This document shows positions 45,756 to 54,713 of a stretch of 64,000 nt of DNA, one piece after another. The position numbers and the translations under genes were made by a program. The DNA is from Tyzzerella sp. (GTDB lineage: Bacteria > Bacillota > Clostridia > Lachnospirales > Lachnospiraceae). How positions within the stretch are numbered: the first letter of the stretch is position 1; the number at the start of each line of letters is the position of its first letter. The stretch is taken from contig JAFQRJ010000020.1 of the NCBI GenBank assembly GCA_017410145.1, forward strand, positions 1 through 64,000, given 5' to 3'. Under the pieces are notes generated by a model. That model was not told where the DNA came from and did no database searches. It worked only from the letters and a program-made list of their open reading frames with translations.

Positions 45756-47929
45756 TCCATTCCTTTCTTTTGCGTACGTAAGTTAATAAACGTCGGTATA
45801 AACATAATCAAGAACAACAATGCCGCATACGCAGATGACTGACCGTAATTTCCGGCAACCAAATTGTTATACATTACGTTAATCGGTATCTGTGTTCCCC
45901 ACGAACCTCCGGTTGTCATGTAAACACGATTGAAATTCTGTGCTGACGCAATCAAGGTCATAATTAACACATACTTCAATTGTGGCATAATAAGCGGTAT
46001 ATCAATCTTTACAATTCGCTTCAACAGCGGACATCCTTCTAACTCAGCAGCCTCAATATATGCATCTGCTATATTCATGATAGCTCCGTAGAAAATCAGG
46101 TAAGAACCTATAAATGGGAAGCCCATCATGATAATAGAAGCAAGTGCATTGCCACTACTGGTCAGGAATTTTACCGGTTCACCTTTAAACAATTCAATTA
46201 ATGCATTCAGAACACCATATTCTCCGTATATACCGGTTCTCCAGATTAATGTCGTAGCAATCCCCGGTATTACACCTGGTATAAAAAGCAATGTTCTTGT
46301 AAAGTTTGAAAATCTCTTAGATCTCATAAATGACAAGAAAAATGCAAATATTAACGGTGGTATCAAGCAAGTAAGTAAATCCGTTACAAGGAAAATTATC
46401 ATATTCCTAAAAGCTTCTAATGAATACTTGTTTGTAAAAATGTTCACATAGTTAGCAAAATTATTCCATTTCATGGATTGTTTTTCTGCCGTATAATCAA
46501 AGAATGACAATCCAAGAGATGCAATTCCCGGATAATAACAGAACAAAAATAATCCTGCCAAAGAAGGTGTGAGAATCACGTAAATCCACTTATGCTTCCA
46601 CATCTTCTTCAATGTCTGTTTCACCTTTGTATCATACTTTTCACTAGAGCTTCTCATTCCTTTAAAAATGGAAAGCACTAACGTACAAACTGCTAGGATA
46701 ATACAAACATATAGCAATGTTGTGAAAAGACTTTTATCAGCTTGTTTTTCCACATCAAAAATCTTTAACTGCATATCCTCATGGTTACCATTCTTACTGT
46801 TGGAATACATCAGCAACACTTGGCTTCCATCTGCACTGATTTCTACATCATCCACATCAAATTGGCCCTTTGTGGTAAACATTACTTCTGTTTCAGAAAA
46901 ATCCACACCTACCAAATTATCTATTGTATCAAATACAAGATAGCCTTTTGCATGGGCCGCATCGTAATACATACTTGGTTTCGCTGCCTGGTTATCTTGT
47001 AATGCAATATCCGGAACCGCTTTCAATTGTAAATCAGAGCCTATCTCCTGGCTTCCGATTTCACTAATCGAATAATGCATTAATTTTCTATTATTTGTTA
47101 TAAAATACAGTTGCCCGTTTTCTTTACAATAGCACCCCGCAGTTACACCTGTTGTATAAACTGCCAATGCATCGCTGTCGAATTTATCTTCTGCAATAAC
47201 AGCTTCATAAGAATTTTTGTTGTAAGAAACAACTCCTGCAGCTGTTCTTTCATCTTCACTTAGGAATTTAAAACAATTCATCTTTAAAGATGTATCCATT
47301 TTATAAATTCCACCTTCGTGCATCACGTAAAGCATGTCATCTTCAACGAATGCCGAAACGATTCTCAAACCTTTAGCAAGGGTGAGAGTAATCCCCTCAC
47401 CCTTACCACCATAGTTATAAAGAAGTCCACGTCTCGTGAAATCATCTGACACATGCTCATAGTCATATGCTCTTACTTCACAGTAATTTCCGATTTGGTA
47501 AATTACATAAAATTCTTTTTCACCACTGGCTATTTTCAAAGGGGTTCCGTTATAAGGAAAGCTTCCTTCCAGTTTCAGAACATTTCCATCTTCTTTCAGA
47601 AGATAGGCCTTTGTATCATCTCCAAAAGCAATAAAACTGTTTTTATCTTCCAATGTCATCAAACTATAAATTCTTTGACCACCGGTTTGTTCAGAAAGGT
47701 CAATTGCTTCTGATTGTTCACCTTTTTCATCTACATAGACAATCTTAGTTCCGCCAGAATAATAAAATCCATTTCCTGACTGCTTGTAATCTATAGAGGT
47801 GACAAATGAATCCAGTATTGGCTCCACTGCAATATTCTTCGGCATTTTTAAATAAGAAAATACTGCACCGATTGTAAAACAAAAGAACAGACAGAGGCAA
47901 AGAATTAAAGGTGTTTTATTCCTTTTCAC
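45752..47929 (-). CDS. MalF-like permease fused to a large extracellular domain
   Basis: At 725 residues this is more than twice the usual length of a MalF-type permease. After an N-terminal membrane helix (about 7-27) comes about 375 residues outside the cell, made of repeated beta-hairpins (FYYSGGTKIVYVDEKGEQ, MLYVMHEGGIYKMD, QLYFITNNRKLMHYS), the pattern of a beta-propeller. A second helix (about 403-425) returns to the cytoplasm and a standard six-helix permease (about 445-725) follows, with the EAA loop DAYIEAAELEGCPLLKRIVKIDIP. The sensor-like domain may dock the binding protein or the surface glycan. It pairs with the MalG-like protein. Confidence 0.88.
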   Translation of the reverse strand: MKRNKTPLILCLCLFFCFTIGAVFSYLKMPKNIAVEPILDSFVTSIDYKQSGNGFYYSGGTKIVYVDEKGEQSEAIDLSEQTGGQRIYSLMTLEDKNSFIAFGDDTKAYLLKEDGNVLKLEGSFPYNGTPLKIASGEKEFYVIYQIGNYCEVRAYDYEHVSDDFTRRGLLYNYGGKGEGITLTLAKGLRIVSAFVEDDMLYVMHEGGIYKMDTSLKMNCFKFLSEDERTAAGVVSYNKNSYEAVIAEDKFDSDALAVYTTGVTAGCYCKENGQLYFITNNRKLMHYSISEIGSQEIGSDLQLKAVPDIALQDNQAAKPSMYYDAAHAKGYLVFDTIDNLVGVDFSETEVMFTTKGQFDVDDVEISADGSQVLLMYSNSKNGNHEDMQLKIFDVEKQADKSLFTTLLYVCIILAVCTLVLSIFKGMRSSSEKYDTKVKQTLKKMWKHKWIYVILTPSLAGLFLFCYYPGIASLGLSFFDYTAEKQSMKWNNFANYVNIFTNKYSLEAFRNMIIFLVTDLLTCLIPPLIFAFFLSFMRSKRFSNFTRTLLFIPGVIPGIATTLIWRTGIYGEYGVLNALIELFKGEPVKFLTSSGNALASIIMMGFPFIGSYLIFYGAIMNIADAYIEAAELEGCPLLKRIVKIDIPLIMPQLKYVLIMTLIASAQNFNRVYMTTGGSWGTQIPINVMYNNLVAGNYGQSSAYAALLFLIMFIPTFINLRTQKKGME

Positions 47930-47949
47930 GTTTCTTCCTCCTCACACTA

Positions 47950-49677
47950 CTATTCTGAGTACTTCAAATCTTTTCCCGGATACATGTAACATTCTTCACT
48001 GTATCCGTAGTTCTTGCATGTTGCTTTCCAGCCATCCATCAATGCATCATGCCATTCTTTTTGATAATCCTCCGTCGTGATTGCATCACTTCCGGTACCT
48101 GTTAAATACTGTTTCCAGAGGTTCTTACTTACTGTTTGGCAATCCACCTTAGCACTACCAATGTACATTACTAAGTTAGAGATAAATTGATTCACGTCTA
48201 CAAGTCCGTTGAACGCAATCTTATCTGTTGCAAAGAATTCGCTCCAAGCCTCTGGAACAACAACTGCATCTGTTTTTACTGTTGTAAGACCTTTTACTGC
48301 GCTGCCATTTTCTGAAAGTGCTTTATAGTAAACACTTTGTCCGTATGGAGATAATACAAATTTAAGGAAATCTTCGTTCAGTGCATTCTGCGCATCGTCC
48401 TGACGAACACAAGAAAGGTAACCGCCGTTTCCTCCAACATCACGAACAATCGCTTCCTCTGATACGTAATTACCTACCATCTTTGGATAATCATAAAAAT
48501 CAATCTCATAGTTTTCAGCTTCAGAAGCAAGGAAGCTCAGTCCAGAACCTGCATAATCTAACATAATCTGTGGTGACTCTGTTCCTTTACTCTGTGTTGT
48601 AAACATATTTCTCATATCTTCTAATGTCATGTTTGCAGCATCTACACGAAGATAATCACGCATTTTATAGAATTGTCCGATGAATTCTGCGTATTTATCA
48701 CTCTTAGCGCCCACATATGCTGAGTTTGAAATACTGTCATCTAAAATGGCATTAAACATTCTTGTTGGTGAGATATTAAAATCTGCATCTGCTTCCGGAT
48801 TGGTTGCTGTCAAATCCAATTCATATTCATTTTCAATGTAAGCAATATCGCCTTCAATGGCAAAAATGTTTTCATATTCTTGACGATAGTATTGGTCTCC
48901 ATATACACGTAAGAGCCATGCGAACTGGTTGGATGTAATCGAATCATCACTGAGAGCAATTCCTAATGGAGATTTGTACCCTGCTTCTACCATCTTCTTA
49001 CAAAGTAACATCATATCATCCCATGTAATCGGGTTTTCTGCTTTTCCTTCAGCATTTACATAACCTTTTTTAGCAGCAGCTTTTAATGCAACTGTGTTCA
49101 CAAACCATGCTGTCTGTAAGTTTTCTGTATTTAAAATATAACAATCACTGTTTGCGCCTGAAGTATCTGTAATATATGCATTCTCTGTCAATACATTTTT
49201 CCATGTATTTCCCTTACCTGCATATGGGTTGTTTCCTGTAATCCATGAATTCATATTCAAACAGTATGTATCCATGTTTTCACCGATTAAATTCCCCTGT
49301 ACGATATCCCAGTTCGTATTTCCTTGCACTTCACTGCGAAGTTTGTCTGTATAAATAGAAGTATTTGTATATGTAGTATCTAATTTAACTGTTACATATC
49401 CGCCTTGGATTCTTTCGTATTCATCAGCCAAAGCTTCCCATCCCTTTTCTGTACCATCAAAGAGAATGACTACATCCACTTGCCCTTCATGTTGCTTAAT
49501 ATTAGAAACATCCGGAAGATAATCCTTGTTAAATCCTGCAATGTCTAAGATATCCACTTTGTCGATCATTCCTGCCGCACCGCCGCCGAAGCCACCGCCA
49601 CCGCAGCCGGCAAGGCCGGCTGTCATAAGGACAGCCAACATACCTGCTAAGATTCTATTTCTTTTTTTCATATTCAT
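47950..49677 (-). CDS. Extracellular carbohydrate-binding lipoprotein of the ABC transporter
   Basis: This 575-residue solute-binding protein has a lipobox (LAGC, Cys about 25) followed by a Gly-rich linker (GGGGFGGGAAG). The family-1 fold is suggested by VDVVILFDGTEKGWEALADEYE, TYTNTSIYTDKLRSEVQGN and the C-terminal QDDAQNALNEDFLKFVLSPYG. It is larger than the usual ~420-residue MalE protein, in line with oligosaccharide or large-ligand binding. It lies between the 1582-residue surface protein and the two permeases of the same transporter. Confidence 0.88.
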   Translation of the reverse strand: MNMKKRNRILAGMLAVLMTAGLAGCGGGGFGGGAAGMIDKVDILDIAGFNKDYLPDVSNIKQHEGQVDVVILFDGTEKGWEALADEYERIQGGYVTVKLDTTYTNTSIYTDKLRSEVQGNTNWDIVQGNLIGENMDTYCLNMNSWITGNNPYAGKGNTWKNVLTENAYITDTSGANSDCYILNTENLQTAWFVNTVALKAAAKKGYVNAEGKAENPITWDDMMLLCKKMVEAGYKSPLGIALSDDSITSNQFAWLLRVYGDQYYRQEYENIFAIEGDIAYIENEYELDLTATNPEADADFNISPTRMFNAILDDSISNSAYVGAKSDKYAEFIGQFYKMRDYLRVDAANMTLEDMRNMFTTQSKGTESPQIMLDYAGSGLSFLASEAENYEIDFYDYPKMVGNYVSEEAIVRDVGGNGGYLSCVRQDDAQNALNEDFLKFVLSPYGQSVYYKALSENGSAVKGLTTVKTDAVVVPEAWSEFFATDKIAFNGLVDVNQFISNLVMYIGSAKVDCQTVSKNLWKQYLTGTGSDAITTEDYQKEWHDALMDGWKATCKNYGYSEECYMYPGKDLKYSE

Positions 49678-49698
49678 ATCCTCTTCTACTTTTTAATT

Positions 49699-52600
49699 TT
49701 ACCAAGATGAAAGCGACGCATTTTTCACGGTATCATTTGCACTGATTGTTTCAAACGCAGTCTGCATCTGGTCTAATTTATCTGCTGTTAATACATAACT
49801 GTATTCGTATGATCTGTATTCTTGCACAGTCGCCACCTTACCAGGTGCGATATAACTGGTATTCATCAAGAAACAGTTTTGATATTGATGTTGATACAAT
49901 TTATCACGATAGAACGCATATCCCAAATCTAACATTTCTGCATCATCTGCATTCTTATTTTGATTTGTATATTTACTGGTTGATGTTTTTGGTCTACCAG
50001 CTGTACACTGACTTACACCTGGAATGTAAATACCGACACCAAAAGCATCATCTGCATCCTTGTTTACCCACGCATACCAGTCTGCAACATTTGCATCCGA
50101 TTCAAAGAAGTAATCATCAGGATTAGTACTTGCCCAGTTACCCGGTGTGGTTCTCTTACTTGGATCATCTCCATCTACAAAATAGCTCAAAGATTGTGCA
50201 GTATATAACGCAGGTAACTCTTGAGCTTTAGCCGCTCCTGTATTCTTCCAGCCTGCCCAATCCACAAAAGCATTATCTACATATAACTGATTGTCAGAAA
50301 TACGATACCAGTTTTCAAAGTAAGATTCCGTAGTTTCTGCATTCTTTCCCCAATCCAAACCTCTGACCTTAACATAGATCATATCGTTAGAACCGTCTTC
50401 GTCCGTGTCTATCACTCTAAAATCAATAACCTGACTTTGATTATTGTTCTTATCTCCCGCTTGCACTGGGTTGTATGGCCATACCACATCTTGATAATTT
50501 ACATTGAAAGTTCCGTTTTCGTATTCTGCATCCTGTACATCGATGTAATAAGCTTGTTGAATCTGGCGTCCCAAATCATAAATATTAATAAGGTTTACTT
50601 TACCATAAACCGTTCCCGATGTATTACCAACTTCGATTGTGGTAGAGAATGTTCCAACCTTTTCCACCGGATTGTACTTCAAGCTCTCCATGTAACCCAA
50701 TGAACCACCCATATTCAGGTCTGCACCTACTTTTAGGTTGTCATTCTGTATCCATAACATATCATCTGTTACAAAGTCAGTACGATTTGCAATCTCTACT
50801 TCATTCAGAAGAACTTTCGCTTGTTCTGCACCTACATTTTTGAATGTAATGGTTTTTATTACTGCATTCTTTGCATTTGCATTGTTCTTTGTAGGACTGA
50901 TATTTCTATAGTAGTCAAAGAATTGTTCAAATTGCACTTCATCCTTTGATACATAGAAGTTTTCTTTGTAGTCAGTACCTGCGGCTGTTTGATATACAAT
51001 CGTTCCATACAGGTTCTGTGTAGTATTAAATGTCAGACGAATATAGTTTGCACTTGAAACATCTGCATCAATTGTGTATGTAACTGTGGCACCGTTTGCC
51101 AATGTGCTGAAATCTCCATTTTGTTTAAAGACAGTAGTATAGCTTTCCGGTTCTTCTTTATCCCACTGTACTTTTGCATGTACTAAATCTTTACTGTTAA
51201 TCTCTCCATCGTTATTAGCATCTGCATTTACCAGTTTTGCATTCACTAAATCAACCAACTGTTTTCTCACAAGTGTAACGTCATTTGTATTTAATAAAAA
51301 GTCACCATCCACATCTCCCTCAGTGATTTTGGATACTTCTTTCATACCTGTAAGAACATATCCGTTTGCAGCTTGGGATAAATCATCTCTTGCAACTAAC
51401 ACAAAGGTATAATCTGAATCCAAAGTGTAGAGACGTTTCACTCCTTGTGCATCTGTGGCAATAATTGGCATACCTTTTTTGAAAACAATCTCATCCCCAG
51501 CTTTCATGCTATCTGTCGCACTACCCCAACGAAGTTGTACAACCTGAGCATCGTTATTTAATACCGGAATTGCATTAATTCCAATTTGACTATAGTTAGA
51601 AGGAGAAATTCCACCAAACACAATGTATTTACTTATTGTTTCTGCACTGAAACCTTCCGGCGAAGCCATATCATTCATCAAATCACAAGACGAGAAAGAA
51701 AGGTTGTTATAATATCCTTCACCTGTTCCATATCCTGTACCATATTCCTGTCCGAAGATTAAGCCCCATGTACCACCAATTTGAACATCTGTGTACTTCA
51801 ATGTTGCGCTTGCTGTTGACGCTTCTGTCACTTCAAAGATATAATCCTTGTCTAAGGTAATCTTCTTCTGCAAGTTGTTGGTTGTTTTATAAGTGAAAGG
51901 TAAGCCTTTCTTCAGAATTAATCTTTGTCCTTTTGAAAGCTTCCCTGCAGCATCATTCCATTGGATTTGCATAACTTCATTGCCACCATCACAAATCAAA
52001 GCAATTTCAACACCGTATGCTTCTATTTCTTCCTTTGTCATTCCAAAGAAATCAATATAATTTACAATTGTGTCTTTGTCCAACCACACATACTGTCCTG
52101 TTGTCATATCATCCAAAACATCCTGTTCTCCGGTTGTCGAATTGATAACTGCAAGGTTGCTTGCTCCGGCTGTGCTAAGCGGTGCATCTGTGTTAATTGC
52201 GAACTCCGCTGTTTCTGCATATCTCACAAATGTAGCTGTTTGTTCACTACTTGTCGTATCAACATTTGTTATGGTATAAACTGCTGTTTCTTCTAATACA
52301 ACTTTTGTCTCTACACCATTTGACATGTAACATACCGGCATACCTGCTTTAAAAGTAATTTGCTCACCTACTTGTAACCAATCTAAAGAACTACCCAATA
52401 CAAATTGGAAGCAGCCTGCTGACGGAATAAATCGAATATCCACACCGTTTTCACGTAATGCTGCAATATCTATACCGCAGATATCCAAGTATTCTAATGT
52501 TTCTTCGTTATTTATAATAGAAGTTTGTGATGCATCACTAGTTAAAGTTGCTTCTGTTGTATAATGAATATTCGTTTTATACAGTCCACCTTCAGGAAAT

Positions 52601-54447
52601 GTTCCCACTGATGAGGAACTAAATGTAAAGGTATCTGCCTCTTGTTTTTCTATACTGTCAGCATTCAAACTCGGATCATATGTAAAACTTCCAGTACTTG
52701 AATTATATACAAATCCGTAATCCTTATCTAAGCATGTCATTTTTGTTTTCACACCACTACCATCAGAGTAGTTTGCCACTGAAGTATTGTAGGTGATAGG
52801 GAAACCTTTTTTAATCACTAACTGTTCTCCATTTGTAAAGGAAACATTTGTATACAAGCGAATTCCTTGGAACACATCCGGTGTGTATCCATAAAATTTC
52901 AAGAATGAACCATCAGTTGTAAAATCAGACGCTTTATGTTTTGATGTAACAACATAAGATTGCCATATACTTGGATCAATCACGGCCTCTGTTCTTGTCT
53001 GAATATCTTCGAATTCGTCTGGAGCGATTGGCATGCCATAGTAATTATAGCCACCTTCATTTCCTGGACCTGATACCGTTCCGGTAAATGAATATGTATC
53101 AGACAAATATCTTGAGAACGTCAAATTTGTGCCATTATTTGCTGTTACTTCAAAGGTATACTCTGCATCGAGAACTGCCGCACACAACACACCATTATGC
53201 ATATATACAACCGGCATACCTTTCTTGAGCACAATTGTATCGCCCACTTTAAGTGCTGCAACTGCTGCTGATTCAAATCCCATCTGAATTACGTCCGCAC
53301 TCGGAATATAACGAATGGCAATTCCCATTGCTTTTGCCTGCTCTACGGTATAACCTGCAATTTGCAAATATGTCTCTGCAACTTTATCATTCAATATATT
53401 TTCCGAACCTGTATATGTCTGCACTACTCCTGCACTTACTGTTGCGTAGTCGAAGCCTACATTAATATACTGTTCTGCGCCCTGTGGACCTGTTGTTTGT
53501 GATTGAATATTCAAACCATATTTCGGTGTACTGTCATCAATTTTCACACCATAGAAAACTTGCGTATTGTCCGAATTAGAGCCATCACACTCATATACAT
53601 AGGTAGCATCCAAGGTTGCCTTACACTGAGTTCCATCCGTACTCGTATAGTAGATTGGAAGTCCTTTTCGGAAAATCATCTGCGAACCTTTTGTCATTGT
53701 ATTGCGAAGTTCACCCCAATTAGTTATTTGAATACATCTTGCGCTTCCATCTAAAATATATTTCAAAACCACATTCTTACTTTCCAATTCAGAATATTTA
53801 AAATTGTCAAATTGTATGTAATCTGCATACGTTTGATCCATTTGGATTTCTTGATATATGGTTTGAAAGTTTGCCACGTTACTGTCCGTGAAACCCAGTT
53901 GCGAAGTTGCAGTACCTGCACCATTTCCCCATATTCCCAAATTACCAAGTGAAAATGTGGTTGTATAACATCCGGTAACTACCACCTGTGTCTCTGTGCG
54001 GAATGTGAATGTATATTCCTTATCCAATGCAACGTATGCGCTGGAACCATTGATTGGAATCAACGCTCCTTGTGCAATTGTAAACGACCATCCTGGTTGG
54101 AATGTAGCACTAGCATCGTTCCAATTAATCTGCAGAACGTTATCATTTGCAACATAGGCAAAATTGTGTTCTGTTATCAGATTGGTCCGTGTCATACCAC
54201 CACCAAATTTAACATACTGGTTTACAAAAGCATCATTTAAAAAACGATCTCCTATCCCCGTATACGTTGCATTTGATAACGTATAGCTAATATTTAGATA
54301 GCCTGCGTAACCATATTCTTGGCATACCAAACTCATCGTCCCCGTTGCTGCCGCTTCTGCTTTTTGTGGTTTGCTAATGTACAAACTTGTGACAAACAAG
54401 ACCACGCAACATAACACAGCAATCAATCTTTTTCCCATTGTTTTCAT
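49699..54447 (-). CDS. Large secreted surface protein: seven modules, internal dockerin and C-terminal domain
   Basis: This 1582-residue protein has a signal peptide (to about 33). Seven modules have signature loops near 127 (divergent), 261, 411, 551, 702, 851 and 992, homologous to those in the 1217-residue protein. A type I dockerin pair sits at about 1043-1096 (GDVDGDFLLNTNDVTLVRKQ and ADANNDGEINSKDLVHAKV). The C-terminal ~480 residues resemble the end of the 1141-residue protein (YNPVQAGDKNNNQSQVIDF, NAFVDWAGW). There is no SPKTG or LPXTG anchor, so surface attachment may depend on the dockerin. A promoter of the locus pattern precedes it and it begins the long operon. Confidence 0.82.
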   Translation of the reverse strand: MKTMGKRLIAVLCCVVLFVTSLYISKPQKAEAAATGTMSLVCQEYGYAGYLNISYTLSNATYTGIGDRFLNDAFVNQYVKFGGGMTRTNLITEHNFAYVANDNVLQINWNDASATFQPGWSFTIAQGALIPINGSSAYVALDKEYTFTFRTETQVVVTGCYTTTFSLGNLGIWGNGAGTATSQLGFTDSNVANFQTIYQEIQMDQTYADYIQFDNFKYSELESKNVVLKYILDGSARCIQITNWGELRNTMTKGSQMIFRKGLPIYYTSTDGTQCKATLDATYVYECDGSNSDNTQVFYGVKIDDSTPKYGLNIQSQTTGPQGAEQYINVGFDYATVSAGVVQTYTGSENILNDKVAETYLQIAGYTVEQAKAMGIAIRYIPSADVIQMGFESAAVAALKVGDTIVLKKGMPVVYMHNGVLCAAVLDAEYTFEVTANNGTNLTFSRYLSDTYSFTGTVSGPGNEGGYNYYGMPIAPDEFEDIQTRTEAVIDPSIWQSYVVTSKHKASDFTTDGSFLKFYGYTPDVFQGIRLYTNVSFTNGEQLVIKKGFPITYNTSVANYSDGSGVKTKMTCLDKDYGFVYNSSTGSFTYDPSLNADSIEKQEADTFTFSSSSVGTFPEGGLYKTNIHYTTEATLTSDASQTSIINNEETLEYLDICGIDIAALRENGVDIRFIPSAGCFQFVLGSSLDWLQVGEQITFKAGMPVCYMSNGVETKVVLEETAVYTITNVDTTSSEQTATFVRYAETAEFAINTDAPLSTAGASNLAVINSTTGEQDVLDDMTTGQYVWLDKDTIVNYIDFFGMTKEEIEAYGVEIALICDGGNEVMQIQWNDAAGKLSKGQRLILKKGLPFTYKTTNNLQKKITLDKDYIFEVTEASTASATLKYTDVQIGGTWGLIFGQEYGTGYGTGEGYYNNLSFSSCDLMNDMASPEGFSAETISKYIVFGGISPSNYSQIGINAIPVLNNDAQVVQLRWGSATDSMKAGDEIVFKKGMPIIATDAQGVKRLYTLDSDYTFVLVARDDLSQAANGYVLTGMKEVSKITEGDVDGDFLLNTNDVTLVRKQLVDLVNAKLVNADANNDGEINSKDLVHAKVQWDKEEPESYTTVFKQNGDFSTLANGATVTYTIDADVSSANYIRLTFNTTQNLYGTIVYQTAAGTDYKENFYVSKDEVQFEQFFDYYRNISPTKNNANAKNAVIKTITFKNVGAEQAKVLLNEVEIANRTDFVTDDMLWIQNDNLKVGADLNMGGSLGYMESLKYNPVEKVGTFSTTIEVGNTSGTVYGKVNLINIYDLGRQIQQAYYIDVQDAEYENGTFNVNYQDVVWPYNPVQAGDKNNNQSQVIDFRVIDTDEDGSNDMIYVKVRGLDWGKNAETTESYFENWYRISDNQLYVDNAFVDWAGWKNTGAAKAQELPALYTAQSLSYFVDGDDPSKRTTPGNWASTNPDDYFFESDANVADWYAWVNKDADDAFGVGIYIPGVSQCTAGRPKTSTSKYTNQNKNADDAEMLDLGYAFYRDKLYQHQYQNCFLMNTSYIAPGKVATVQEYRSYEYSYVLTADKLDQMQTAFETISANDTVKNASLSSW

Positions 54448-54539
54448 GTTGTTTCCTCCATTCTATAATCGGCATTTTCCATAACATCAGAAATTACCCC
54501 TATTGTTATCTATAATTATATTTTTTTCACCCTCTCCTT

Positions 54540-54570
54540 TCTATATCACTACCACTTAACTTTGTTTCAA
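54540..54570 (-). promoter_or_regulatory. Locus promoter P2 (TTGAAA-19-TATAGA), upstream of the 1582-residue protein gene
   Basis: The minus strand reads GTTTTGAAACAAAGTTAAG and then GTGATATAGAAAGG. TTGAAA is at 54565-54570, the spacer is 19 bp, and TATAGA is at 54540-54545, preceded by TGA. It lies about 95 bases before ATG 54447 and should start the operon down to 33973. Confidence 0.65.
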
Positions 54571-54655
54571 AACTTCTTGTTTTCTTATATTTCATGCTAA
54601 CACGCATAACCATATATTTCTTCTGGTATATTCTGGGAGTTAAGTAAAGCTACAT

Positions 54656-54695
54656 AAAAAAAGCAAGAAACGTTATGATTTCGCTTCTTGCTTTT
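54656..54695 (-). terminator. Terminator after the GH38 gene
   Basis: On the minus strand AAAAGCAAGAA and TTCTTGCTTTT pair around GCGAAATCATAACG, with the T-run continuing. It separates the GH38 operon from P2. Confidence 0.8.
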
Positions 54696-54713
54696 CGTTA
54701 TGTTTTCCTTTAT

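Noticed and set aside
49699..54447. LPXTG-type anchor on the 1582-residue protein
   Set aside because: The C-terminus ends in a soluble domain with no sorting motif, membrane helix or basic tail.
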